Assembly (NCBI GenBank): GCA_010909165.1
Contig: MU008164.1
Location: 1,426,001 to 1,490,000, forward strand
Direction: 5' to 3'
From: Anthoceros angustus
Taxonomy: Eukaryota > Streptophyta > Anthocerotopsida > Anthocerotales > Anthocerotaceae
Length of the DNA stretch: 64,000 nucleotides
In this document: piece by piece, positions 34,542-44,968 of the stretch
Position numbering within the stretch: position 1 is the stretch's first letter
Layout of the letters: each line of letters begins with the position of its first letter
Notes under the pieces: generated by a model
Told to the model about the DNA's origin: nothing
What the model saw: only the letters and a program-made list of their open reading frames with translations
Databases searched by the model: none
Program-made: the position numbers and the translations under genes

Positions 34542-37438
34542 ATGGAGATGCGGGATCGCGAACCCAATACAGATGCCAGGGCCTCGGACAGTGATCACTC
34601 TTTGTACGATGGCATGGAGCTGCACGATCTTCGTGACCACGATGTCGGGCTGATCTCAGATGAAGAGTTCGACGAGGAATTCGGCAATCCTTCCAATTTT
34701 GGACACCTCACAAATGGGAGGAGGGTGGCAAAAGAGATGGAGGATGAAGGAGCTGCAGTCCAATCTCTTGCAATCACCGTTGCAAAGACATTGTGTTATA
34801 TAGTGCTATGGTACATTTTCAGCCTATGTCTTACACTGTAAGTTACTGCCTCTCCTTTTCTTAGCTGGTCCCTTGGAGCGGTAGGGATGTCTAGGGTCTA
34901 CAGGCAGTCTCATCCCATTTGATGCAGATCTTTGGACTCCTTGCAATTTGTTTTTGCACGAACTTGTGTCTTTACTACTTTTGAAGTTGGTGTTCAGGTA
35001 CAATAAGGAGTTGCTAGGAGAGCAGTTGGGGAAATTTCCTGCTCCAATGCTGATGAATAGCGTTCACTTTTTGATGCAAGCTGTAATTTCGACAGTAATG
35101 CTCAGATTCTGCTGTGGCTCTTTGCGACCAACTGTGATGATTTCTTGGAAGGACTACTTCTTAAGGGGTACTGTGAGCTCAAGCATCTCAACTTCAGAGC
35201 AGGATATTATGCAGGATTATCATGTGCTAGACTACACAACCTTATTGATAAATGTTGTGAATGAATGTTATCTCTTGAAATTGTGGAGGCAATAGGATGA
35301 CTAGTTGTCAATGCGGATTTAGTTTGTACTTGCTGGGTTAGTCCATGCGTCACTGACCTCACTTGATGCTTTGCAGCTTGGTCCGGCAGTTAACATTCTG
35401 TCTCATTTGGTTGCTTCAGTGGTCCCAGCTGCATTGGGTACAGCTTTAGATATCAACTTGAGCAACGAGTCTTTTGTTTTCATCTCAGTCACCTTTGCCA
35501 CGATGGTATGTTCTGGTTTTTAAGATTCTACAATTCATCTGCATAGGAAACCCAGAATGACTGGCTGACATGCTTCATATCTCCATATCCTGTGACTTCG
35601 CAAACTTTTGCAGTTGGTTTATATGAGCTTGACTATGTGTTGCTGGTGTTCCCAGTGCAAGTCTGCAGCACCTGTGTTCCTTCTTCTTTTCGCATTTGCC
35701 TTCAAGTGAGTAACAGGTTGAGCCTCGTTTGCAACTCTAGGACGTAGTGGACCTTTTTGACCAGGATTCTTGCTGCCTTTCCGTGGACTGATTTTCATGT
35801 AGTTTACTGGAGGTTTTCAGCAGTGCTGATGGTTCCTAATTTATGTTTTCATGCGATATACTTAGATTGGAGTCACCAAGTTGGAAGCTCTTCGGCATCA
35901 TCACGGTAATTTCATCTGGAGTGCTTTTGACAGGTTCGTGGAACTTTTCTATAACCAGGTTAAACAATAATTCATGGAGGGTTGAACGGCCATATTGGTT
36001 TAGTACTCCCGGCTATCTAACATCTTCTGTGCTGCTATTCAGCTCTTAAGGAAACAGACTTCAAGCTTGCTGGGTTCATTCTCATAATGCTTTCAGCAGT
36101 AATGGCTGGATTTCGATGGACCCTCACACAGATATTGCTTCAGGTATTCCTCCAGCTTAGCTTGCACAGCACGCAGCTTGAGTTTGGGGTTGGGTTCAAA
36201 ATTTCATGGTTTGCTGTCATGTTAGCCTGGGGGTGCTTTTTGCATGGTCTGTTGGTGACATTTACTTCTTTGTTTATCTCGAAGTTTGTGAACGGCTTTC
36301 TCATGTTTGATTTCTTTGGGTGCATTGGTACTCACACCTGCCAAATTGAACAGAAAGAAGAATTTGGTAAGGGTTTGCTCTATTTCATCCCCCTCCGTGT
36401 TTTCAGCAGTCTTCCCTTGTCATTCCATATTTCTGTATGAGATTCTGAGGTACGATTGTCACCGTATCAGAGAAAGTGAGAATGTTTTTGTTGGTTTCTG
36501 AGGATTGTTACTCACATCACAGGCCTTAACAATCCACTCGCTGTCATGAGCTACCTTACACCTATAATGGCCACGGTGACACTGGTTGCCTCCTTCATGT
36601 TGGAGCCTTGGCACAAGCTTGGGGAATCCCGCTACTTTGACTCACCCTGGCATGGATTCCAGAGTTGTGCACTCATGTTTCTTGGTGGTACCTTAGCCTT
36701 CTGCATGGTAAGTATCCCGTGACTGGTTTATGAGGTAGCAATTATTGGCTTTATGCTTCCTCAGCTTACAGGCACCGGACCTTGATTGTGTGAGAGTGAG
36801 ACCGGCCTGGAAACTGCAAGAGCCTAAATGGGGTGTACCATGGCTCTGGTATAGGTGATGGCAGAGTTCCTGGTGATTTCAGAGACAAGTGCCGTGACCT
36901 TGACTGTTGCAGGTGTTGTCAAGGAAGTTATAACCATCGTGGTAAGTTGCATCTGCCAGGATGGAAACCGTTTTGAGGGTGCTTTTGTGTGTAGCTGCTG
37001 TGGAGCACTCTCTCCAGCCAGGAAAAGATTCGCATTTTATGAAGCGTTTAGTTCCTCCTCTTTTATGCAGGCCGCCATCCTCTTCTTCCACGACAGCTTC
37101 ACCTGGTACAAGGCTGCAGGTCTTGTTGTGATAATATTTGGGGTGTGTCTCTTCAACTGGTACAAGTAAGTCTCGGTTCTACAACTTCAGGTGGTTGTGA
37201 AGGTCAAAAGGGGTCCCAATCGTGGCGGAACCCGGATTCTAGTACTCGCTGCCTTCTGCAACAAGATAACCCTCCCTTTTGGTTCTGCAGGTACCAGAAA
37301 CTGCACGGTGGACTTCGTGATCACCATGGCCATGCGGCATCTGCTCCAGAAAATATCCCTCTCAAATACACTATTCTTGAGGACATTGACGTGAAGGATG
37401 CGCCTCGTGATCATCATGAGATGGACAGGATACAGTAG
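34542..37438 (+). CDS. TPT / SLC35C2-like nucleotide-sugar transporter
   Basis: Eleven exons join in frame: 34542-34837, 34998-35167, 35420-35505, 35656-35705, 35866-35933, 36043-36143, 36354-36366, 36523-36707, 36855-36941, 37071-37165, 37291-37438. They give 432 residues. The N-terminal ~80 residues are acidic and cytosolic. The rest has about ten hydrophobic segments with family landmarks: T-L-Y-N-K, D-I-N-L-S-N-E-S-F-V-F-I-S-V-T-F-A-T-M-C-K-S, G-F-R-W-T-L-T-Q and a late F-N-W-Y-K. This matches the plant KT/SLC35C2-like group of the triose-phosphate/nucleotide-sugar translocator superfamily (At1g06470 type), probably in Golgi or ER. Substrate cannot be predicted. Exon 7 is a 13-nt microexon needed to keep frame and to restore K-E-E-F-G. 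Confidence 0.92.
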
Positions 37439-38000
37439 GTGGTGTCCTGAACTTGGGACTGCGACAATGCAGGAGAGATTCATTTATGGTGGTTCATTTG
37501 CCGGTGGCTCATGCGACCTTGAATCAGACTCACCTTTGGTGCTCATAAGATGGTCCCTTGGGATTGGCCACGCCATCGCTGAGCATCATGGGATGAACAG
37601 GAGATAAGAGGTGGAGACTCTGTGTCCAAGTGGGCACTATGAGATAGGCGATTACAGATCTAATATTTGGTGATGGTCCATTTCCATCGCATTTTTGCTG
37701 GTAGACCTGTGTCTGCGCGGTGTGGCCAGGAACCGGACTTGCTGTATTTTTATTGAATCAACTCTGGCATGTACCGCTCAACTCGAGAGACGTGCCGTGG
37801 TTTGGTCGCCTGGAAGGACTTCAAAGTCCGATTTCAGATAAGGAGTCTCTCAAGATTTGAGGTGTGCGAAAATTTTTCGCAATCACGGGCGTCGAGCGAC
37901 TGTGGACAAGCGATGTAGCGAACGGAATGGGTCTCGGACCTTTGGCGAGAGCCATAGGCTGCAAATATGTACATACGACAGTGCTTGTTGCTGACCACAA
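37439..38000. other. Convergent 3' region, no gene seen
   Basis: It lies between the transporter stop (37438) and the stop of the minus-strand GIY-YIG-like gene (38001). The frames present are short. It probably holds both 3' UTRs. Confidence 0.45.
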
Positions 38001-39415
38001 CTAAGTTTTTGCCGCCACCGTGACGGGGGTAGCTTTAGGAAGCGGCCGTGGAGGTGTATTTTTGATGTCCAACAAGCCCCGGTCCTTCAATTTTGGATCA
38101 AACCTAAGTCGCTCTTTGCAGTTTCTTAGTTTGAAGCTGGCCTCCAAATCCTTCTCTATGCGCCTGGCCACATTTTTTAAAATTTTTTCCGATGGCGGAC
38201 CAGCTGCCGCTTGAGCAAGCATCTCCTTCTCGGACTCTGCAGGACCATGGATAATGCCAAGGCACATAAGTGATAGCACACTGTCTCCAAAAGCGTTTGG
38301 TAAAAAGGACGGGAACAAACCTAGCATGAGTGGCTTGCAATCCAAAGGATTTTCCCAGATGTTCTGTTGCTCCCCGTTATCATTTCCATCGGGCACTGAA
38401 CCATTCTCAGCAATCCACTTATCCCTGATGCTTTCAAGTAAAGCACGATTCGGTTTCGTCACATGCTGCACTTTGAGGTAGAAGCATTTCATTGGCATTC
38501 GGGCGAAATGAAGACGCAAACTCGGCAAGACCTGCCAGATAGAGCCAACGGGATGAACACACAAGGCCTCCCCAGTAACACCATGTGGTGAGTTTGATGA
38601 ACAATCAATCCAACCTGCCTGGAGACGCCGATGTACTCCAAAGCCTTATCCTCGCCGAAGATGGCATAAACAGTAGCCTTGGCCTCCGGACTGCTACAGT
38701 CTGTGACTAGGCCTTCTTCTGTCAAATAAGGGATGAACTCCAAGTCCGCTAGAGAAGTCAAGTCTCCAGTGGCGCCGGCCTGCTGTCTTCTCAGAGCCTC
38801 TTGTCTCTTCCTGTATTCTTCCTGGGCCTGCCTCAAGAACACCTTCCTCTCAGCAGCTTACACTTGCAGGCAGGCGACTGCATTTCAAAACCAAATCAGC
38901 AGCTTCCGAACCTGCATTGTCATCTGCCGAGTCTGCTCGGCATGTTGATCGGCTGCTGCCAGTTTCTGTTTCCATTTAGGTTCTGCCAAGAGCACAGAAT
39001 AAGGCCAGGCTGCCTAGACACGGTTGACTCAAACCACAGCCTTGCTCACTGCTCACCTGCTGCCGACGCAAACGCTACACCGGAGCAGCTCCTCCGCACG
39101 CTCCTCCACCAATGCCCGCAACTGAAGAGCATCTGGTCGCTGCAAAACCACACATCAACAACACAGATCTGCAAATCTCACAGTTCAGCGACTCAGCCAG
39201 CCCGTGTCGCATTACCTGGGAAGACCCGATCCCAGGAGAGCAGAGGACGCTGAGCTCCACGAATCTGCCGCCGCAATCTGTTGCGCCTCATTCTTTCTGC
39301 GCTGGGAAGCCAAGAAATGCGAGGAGGAACAGGGGCCCGCAGAATTGGAACTGTAAGACGAAGCCCCGAGAGCAACCGCGGTGGCCGCCAGAGAGGAGGA
39401 CGCCGCCACAGCCAT
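38001..39415 (-). CDS. GIY-YIG-like domain protein with possible plastid transit peptide
   Basis: A consistent model has six exons: 39415-39216, 39139-39057, 38982-38912, 38848-38615, 38531-38321, 38236-38001, about 344 residues. The first exon is Ala/Ser-rich with few acids, like a chloroplast transit peptide; an ATG at 39439 is an alternative start. A charged coiled coil (A-E-Q-T-R-Q-M-T-M-Q, then R-Q-A-Q-E-E-Y-R-K-R-Q) precedes a GIY-YIG-like core: T-V-Y-A-I-F then L-E-Y-I-G-V-S-R-Q. The C-terminal half (Y-L-K-V-Q-H, W-E-N-P-L-D-C, F-D-P-K-L-K) fits a conserved plant and cyanobacterial-like protein of unknown role. Nuclease activity is unproven. The 84-nt stretch 38320-38237 is GT-AG bounded, stop-free and a multiple of three, so it may be spliced or translated. 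Exons 2-3 are the least certain. Confidence 0.72.
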
Positions 39416-39755
39416 TCCTCCCACCGGATCCACCATCAACTCAACTTCGTTGCTATGTGAACGGGATAAGTTTTCACCTTTCTTCCGTTATCCACTGCTT
39501 CAACGATTTCCCCCAAGGATATCACAGTTTTGGCATGTCACTCTCCAGCGTGGTATTTCCTACTTTAAAGTGTAGGTATGTCGTATCTACAGCCTACATA
39601 CCTATGTGTCCAGCTATAATTTGAAGATATCATCCACAACGCTTGTTGTGCCTTCATGGTCTCCCTAGTTCTACACGCAGAGGGCTCACTTATGAAGGGC
39701 CCATGGTGAGCCCAGCGTTCGACTTCTACATGAGTAAAGTACATTTGGTTGTTAT

Positions 39756-41447
39756 CTACATACAAATAAGAAGATCCTCTACTTTGACGCTAGTTGGTAG
39801 AGCTGCTTCGGTAAGGTGAAGCCTTGGAGGTGCGTCCTTCACAATACTGCCATGATCATAACCATCCATGAGCAGCTTACCGATCTTTCCCTTCCATTCG
39901 AAGCTGTCCCCTTCCCCCTTGTGGTAATCATGCACAACACGATCGCAGAAGTTGAGCAACGTTGCAATCCCACTGCCTCTAGTCCACCCATAGCTCTCCA
40001 GAATGACGGCCTCGTCTTCAGACAAGTGTTCGCCGACCATCAGCGGCTTGTTCTCCATCAGTGCAGCACGCCCAACACATGCATAACCCAGCACAGTCAC
40101 CAGCAGTTTCACCTGCCATCTGAAAGGTATGGTCTGCACCAACTCGAAGAAGTAGGTGGCGAAGCCATATTCTGGCCTCTCCACAACGATCCTGTTGTGC
40201 TTGACAAACACAAACAGGAAGGCGTGGAGCTGCCTGCACCAGCCCCAGTGCACAGGCCACCCCTGCCTGTTCATCTCTCTTGCCTGCTCCACCAGCGAGG
40301 CCAAGCAGCCCAGGCAATAAGGCCTAGACCTATTTCCTGCATGTGCCGATGGGATATGGATTAGACCAGAGGGAGCACCCCAAGCCGGTAGAGCTGCAAC
40401 CACATTCTCCAGCGCTTCAAAAGCCTCATCCGGAAGAGCATCCGAGTCCGCTTCATCCTCCAAACCCTCCCCGAAAAGCTGCAAACCATCTGCCAGTCCT
40501 CTTTCCCGTAATGACTCCAGCAGCCCAGGTGAGTCTTCTTCGAGTGCTGACTCCACAGAGACAGAAGCAGCAACAGAAACACGCTTTCTGCACCTTCTGC
40601 CCTGCACCTGCTGTTCTGAACGCTTGCCACGACCCCGTGCAGGCTTGGGCGCGGCTTGGCCATCTACAATGCGGCTGTCATCGTCATTTTTCCCTTCTGC
40701 TGCAGCTCCCTTCTGGTCTGCTCCCTCCCTCTTAAGATTCTGCTGCTTCCTCAGCAGGGACTGCCTCCTCACACTGAGCGGAACATCCTCTAGCCCCTGA
40801 ACAGCAGCCCGATTCTCCTCACCCCGCTCTACGAGAGACAGGTCGCCAGCCACCAGACGAACCGTACCATCGGCTACTACTCGCACCTTGTTCTCCCGAA
40901 CCGGAGCTTCCACAACCTCCACAGGCTCCGGTTTAGGTTGGAGAAATTCCTGTCCAGCAGCAGCTCCATCCTTTTCCTTCTCCTTCTCCTTGCCCTTTTC
41001 CTTCTCGTTGTCCTTTTCCTTCTCGTTGTCCTTTTCCTTTTCTTTTGCTCGTGCATGTGCCCGTCTCCACTCCAACAACCGCTTCTCCCTCGTCACCAGA
41101 CTCTGCTCCTTCAAATTCAACAACCGGGCTCTCTCTTCGAACGACTCCCGAATGGTATGCTCCCTCAGATCCAATGCAACACTCCTGGCCTCCAGCTGCT
41201 CTAACTTTTCCTTCAACTGCAGCTCGCCCATAGCCAGGGCCTTCTCCCTGCCCACGAAGGCACTCTCCAGCTGCTGCCATAGCTGCCTACAGAGCTCCCC
41301 TGCAGTTCCCTCCTTGCCAATCCCAAGCCCAATCCCATTGCCGCTGCCACTACCGTTACTCCCGCCACTGTTACTGGCCGACACGAAAGCCACCTGGGTA
41401 CCATCCATGGCACTCAGCTGACCCAGAGGCATGTCGCAACGTCCCAT
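39756..41447 (-). CDS. Conserved plant protein of unknown function, charged coiled coil plus C-terminal domain
   Basis: One intronless frame of 563 residues. A Gly/Ser/Asn-rich N-terminus is followed by a long coiled coil (about residues 55-150). It ends in a Lys/Glu repeat with two K-D-N-E-K-E units. A basic low-complexity region with R-G-R-G-K-R and R-R-C-R-K-R follows and suggests nuclear localisation. The C-terminal ~200 residues look folded and conserved: C-L-G-C-L-A-S-L, Y-G-F-A-T-Y-F-F-E-L-V, V-L-G-Y-A-C-V-G-R-A-A-L-M-E and G-I-A-T-L-L-N-F-C-D-R-V-V-H-D. I do not recognise a catalytic family. FRIGIDA-like was considered and is not supported. The start at 41447 is the first ATG; a nearby internal Met at residue 14 is an alternative. 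Confidence 0.8.
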   Translation of the reverse strand: MGRCDMPLGQLSAMDGTQVAFVSASNSGGSNGSGSGNGIGLGIGKEGTAGELCRQLWQQLESAFVGREKALAMGELQLKEKLEQLEARSVALDLREHTIRESFEERARLLNLKEQSLVTREKRLLEWRRAHARAKEKEKDNEKEKDNEKEKGKEKEKEKDGAAAGQEFLQPKPEPVEVVEAPVRENKVRVVADGTVRLVAGDLSLVERGEENRAAVQGLEDVPLSVRRQSLLRKQQNLKREGADQKGAAAEGKNDDDSRIVDGQAAPKPARGRGKRSEQQVQGRRCRKRVSVAASVSVESALEEDSPGLLESLRERGLADGLQLFGEGLEDEADSDALPDEAFEALENVVAALPAWGAPSGLIHIPSAHAGNRSRPYCLGCLASLVEQAREMNRQGWPVHWGWCRQLHAFLFVFVKHNRIVVERPEYGFATYFFELVQTIPFRWQVKLLVTVLGYACVGRAALMENKPLMVGEHLSEDEAVILESYGWTRGSGIATLLNFCDRVVHDYHKGEGDSFEWKGKIGKLLMDGYDHGSIVKDAPPRLHLTEAALPTSVKVEDLLICM

Positions 41448-41949
41448 GACCGTCCTTTCCTGCCCTCTTCCGTCCCGTCTCGTGCTTGTGCCTTAGCTGC
41501 GCATATGGACCTGCTCGTCTCTCATCCGCCTCCAGCTCATCCACTTCAGGCTCGATACATCCCAACAAACACGACATCCCCACGAGATGGCATGACGGGG
41601 ATCCATCCTCCACTCCCCGTCAACCTGCAACTACAATTCCCAACGTGCAGTTGCCAGCACGAGGAACTTATGTGCGTTGCACGGGGTCGCCATTTCTCTG
41701 CAAAAACCCACGCCTATCTTGGCTGCATCAGTAGAGCAAGGGCAACGGCCAGAAGGCAAGTCCAAACCGGGAAATGCGGATTCCCCATCCATTCTAAACG
41801 CAATGCCCAGGGTGCGCTAAAACTCTAGTCTCGGCCGCATAAGGACTAGGATGGGGAGCTTGCTCGCTTTAACTTCTTACGCACTCTCTATCGGGCACCC
41901 CTATTGTAAAAATTGTTCTGTAGGGAAAAAATTCGATAGGAAAAGCCCA
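41448..41949. other. Upstream flank of the unknown-protein gene, no gene seen
   Basis: It probably contains the 5' UTR and promoter of the minus-strand gene ending at 39756. Only short chance frames are visible. Repeat block II begins at about 41950. Confidence 0.45.
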
Positions 41950-42011
41950 TCTGGCAGAGGACAACCAAGGCAAACCCCGAAGGTCGTGGTGAAAAGGAAC
42001 ATCTAAGCTCA

Positions 42012-42248
42012 CTACTGAAAGTCACCAACTGCATCTACAATATCGAAAGCGGGAAGAATAAATGGCCTACAAACAAAGGACGAGGATGATGCATCACCTG
42101 CTGTTGCCGCTCTATGTATGATCGCTGTGGAAAGAGCCCATTGAAGGGCAATTAAGAACCGTTGGTTGAAGAACGCCGTGAAGCAAGAAAGGGACAGCCC
42201 CACACCGTACCTGCGGGCATGATAAGCCTTGGCGCAGGACTTGCACAC
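42012..42248 (-). pseudogene. RT element C-terminal fragment (first of three)
   Basis: The minus-strand translation matches the fragment at 43106-42840: S-C-A-K-A-Y-H-A-R, L-S-L-S-x-F-T-A-F-F and I-A-L-Q-x-A-L-S-T-A-I-I-H-R. It is a short remnant with no intact upstream frame. Confidence 0.62.
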
Positions 42249-42404
42249 CCCTATTCAGTGAGTTTAGGTTTGACGACTTCGTAAGAACCATACTTTTATG
42301 AAATTCCTTCCTCCCCTCCTCTTGACCCTATCGATCTCGAGAGCGTTTTTATCCTTTTATTGAAAGAAGTATGGGGCATTTGAACTCGTACAAAAAAAAC
42401 AAAA

Positions 42405-42560
42405 CAAAACAACCATAGCAATAGGATGAAAAGGTAGCCTTTTTACACAAGACAACAATAACAATGGGATGAAAAGTAGCCTCTAACCGAACCACAACAA
42501 TAATGGGATGAAAAGGTAGCCTTCTTACAAAGAATCACAACATCAATGGGATGAAAAGAG
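42405..42560. repeat. Minisatellite within unit X1, ~45-50 bp period
   Basis: Four blocks reading AATGGGATGAAAAGGTAGCC-like are spaced by A/C-rich linkers. A second copy is present in unit X2 at about 43670-43825. Confidence 0.65.
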
Positions 42561-42839
42561 AGTTGCTCCACCAACTCTTTGTGTTATTAGTCTTTGCCAC
42601 GGATCTCTGCATCCACAGTTGACAAGATTAGTTGGGTTCGTTTGTATAAGGTGTGTGTTTTCAGCTGGTCCTCTTCTATTAACAAATGTATCTTATCATC
42701 TAATCTCTTTATCTATCTAACGAACTATCTTTTGAAATAAATTTTATGAGGGGAAAGAATTTGTTATGAAAAGCCCATCTGGTAGAGGATAACCAAGGCA
42801 CACCATGAGAGTCGCGGTGAAAAAGAGCAGCTGAGCTTC

Positions 42840-43106
42840 CTACCATAAGTCACCAATTGTGCCTACAATGTCAAATGCGGGAAGAGTAAACGGCCTACAA
42901 ACAACAGAGGAAGAGGAGGATGCATCCCCTGCTATCACCATTCTGTGGATGATCGCTGTGGAAAGGGCCCGTTGAAGGGCAATTGAGACGTGCTGTCTAA
43001 AGAACGCCGTGAAGTAGGAAAGGGACAGCCCCGAACCGTGCCTACGAGCACGGGCATGATAAACTTTAGCGCAGGACTTGATAAATGTATCAAAATCCTT
43101 AGTCAT
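42840..43106 (-). pseudogene. RT element C-terminal fragment (second)
   Basis: It encodes a stretch beginning with M-T-K-D-F-D-T-F-I-K-S-C-A-K and containing R-Q-H-V-S-I-A-L-Q-R-A. This corresponds to the C-terminus of the plant RT family whose intact members read E-T-Y-G-C-x-x-x-x-x-D-S-F-L there. A one-base change splits it from its upstream E-T-Y-G-A part. Confidence 0.68.
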
Positions 43107-43312
43107 TGCCCCATATGTTTCAAGAGCGAGAGGAATGAATTGGTGGCCGCTTGCATCCCTTTATATTTCTTGACTTTGAGAGCCATCACCCTAGCAGTAG
43201 CCATCTTGGATGGTTAATGATCATCTGCAGAGATGGTGTCGCATGCGGGATGAGTGACCACCACATCCGATCAAACGTGGTCACCATGAATGAGGTCGGC
43301 CGATTGGCCGAC

Positions 43313-44585
43313 CTATCGAAAGCGGGAAGAATAAATGGCCTACAAACAAAGGAGGCGAGGATGATGCATCACTGCTGTTGCTCTATGTATGATCGCTGGA
43401 AAGAGCCCATTGAAGGGCAATTAAGAACCGTTGGTTGAAGAACGCCGTGAAGCAAGAAGACGACTGCCGTGATACTGGGCATGATAAGCCTTGGCGCAGG
43501 ACTTGCACACCCCTATTCGGAGTTTAGGTTTGACGACTTCGTAAGAACCATACTTTTATGAAATTCCTTCCTCCCCTCCTCTTGACCCTATCGATCTCGA
43601 GAGCGTTTTTATCCTTTTATTGAAAGAAGTATGGGGCATTTGAACTCGTACAAAAAAAACAAAACAAAACAACCATAGCAATAGGATGAAAAGGTAGCCT
43701 TTTTACACAAGACAACAATAACAATGGGATGAAAAGTAGCCCTCTAACACTGAACCACAACAGTAATGGGATGAAAAGGTAGCCTTCTTACAAAGAATCA
43801 CAACATCAATGGGATGAAAAGAGAGTTGCTCCACCAACTCTTTGTGTTGTTAGTGCTGCACGGATCTCTGCTGTCCCTGGTTGACAAGATTAGTTGGGTT
43901 CGTTTGTATAAGGTGTGTGTTTTCAGCTGGTCCTCTTCTATTAACAAATGTATCTTATCATCTAATCTCTTTATCTATCTAACGAACTATCTTTTGAAAT
44001 AAATTTTATGAGGGGAAAGAATTTGTTATGAAAAGCCCATCTGGTAGAGGATAACCAAGGCACACCATGAGAGTCGCGGTGAAAAAGAGCAGCTGAGCTT
44101 CCTACCATAAGTCACCAATTGTGCCTACAATGTCAAATGCGGAAGAGTAAACGCCTACAAACAGGAGGAAGAGGAGGATGCATCCCCTGCTATCACCATT
44201 CTGTGGATGATCGCTGTGGAAAGGGCCCGTTGAAGGGCAATTGAGACGTGCTGTCTAAAGAACGCCGTGAAGTAGGAAAGGGACAGCCCCGAACCGTGCC
44301 TACGAGCACGGGCATGATAAACTTTAGCGCAGGACTTGATAAATGTATCAAAATCCTTAGTCATTGCCCCATATGTTTCAAGAGCGAGAGGAATGAATTG
44401 GTCGCCCGCTTGCATCCCTTTATATTTCTTGACTTTGAGAGCCATCACCCCAACAGTAGCCCATCTTGGATGGTTAATGATCATCTGCGCAGAGATGGTG
44501 TCGCATGCAGGATGAGTGACCACCACATCCGCGACCGAAACGTGGTCACCATGAATGAGGTACAAGTCAGCCCTGATTGACCGAC
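43313..44585. repeat. Repeat block II, tandem unit X copy 2
   Basis: It is collinear with 42042-43312. It extends into a longer readable RT C-terminal frame (44565-44155, minus). Confidence 0.8.
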
Positions 44586-44800
44586 CTATGCGAAGAGTGT
44601 ACCCTCTCTCCCTTCAGGCCACGTAGCCACTTTCGTAGGCTGTGGCAAATATGATATCACGGATGGCGTCATGGGTAGTGATGCGATGACCCCATGGGGA
44701 CAACGAGCAGGGTGAGTCCCAGAGTCGACGAGGGCAGAGTCGCACTCATAGGTGAGGAGGGAAGAAGCCACAGGTAGAGCAGGCCAAGACAGAATCGCAT
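44155..44800 (-). pseudogene. RT element C-terminal domain, endonuclease-like (third, longest)
   Basis: Minus-strand pieces from about 44800 to 44590 give C-P-H-G-V-I and D-I-I-F-A. A continuous frame 44565-44155 gives V-A-D-V-V-V-T-H-P, K-V-K-K-Y-K-G, F-I-P-L-A-L-E-T-Y-G and the Q-R-A-L-S-T-A-I-I-H-R tail. The order (Asp in a beta-like V-x-D-V-V-V strand, then K-x2-K-Y) resembles the restriction-like endonuclease of R2-type non-LTR elements. That assignment is inference. The frame is isolated from its RT domain and is not expected to be active. Confidence 0.65.
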
Positions 44801-44968
44801 CGCAGTAGAGAAGGTGGTTGGTGCGATGTGAAAACCCCATATACATGGACGAGCTAAGAGCCAGGCGCCTGCGCCCTTCCCAGAGCAAGAGCAAAACCGA
44901 ACCTGTGTGGACCTGGGGATGGAGGGGTCTAGGAGGACGGATTGGAAAGCCTGGCCAAGCTGCTTCTC

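Larger units (their letters stand above)
42042..43312. repeat. Repeat block II, tandem unit X copy 1 (~1.27 kb)
   Basis: It starts at the block ATCGAAAGCGGGAAGAATAA, which recurs at 43313, giving a ~1271-bp tandem period. Within it the RT C-terminal segment occurs twice (about 42012-42248 and 42785-43106), separated by an AT-rich minisatellite stretch. Copy 2 differs by many short indels. Confidence 0.8.

Noticed and set aside
40888-41421. 177-residue plus frame rich in Ser/Phe/Leu
   Set aside because: It is the antisense shadow of the Lys/Glu and Gly/Ser-rich part of the minus-strand gene.
39756-41447. FRIGIDA-like identity for the 563-residue protein
   Set aside because: The coiled coil is suggestive, but none of the conserved FRIGIDA-domain blocks are visible, so I left it as unknown.
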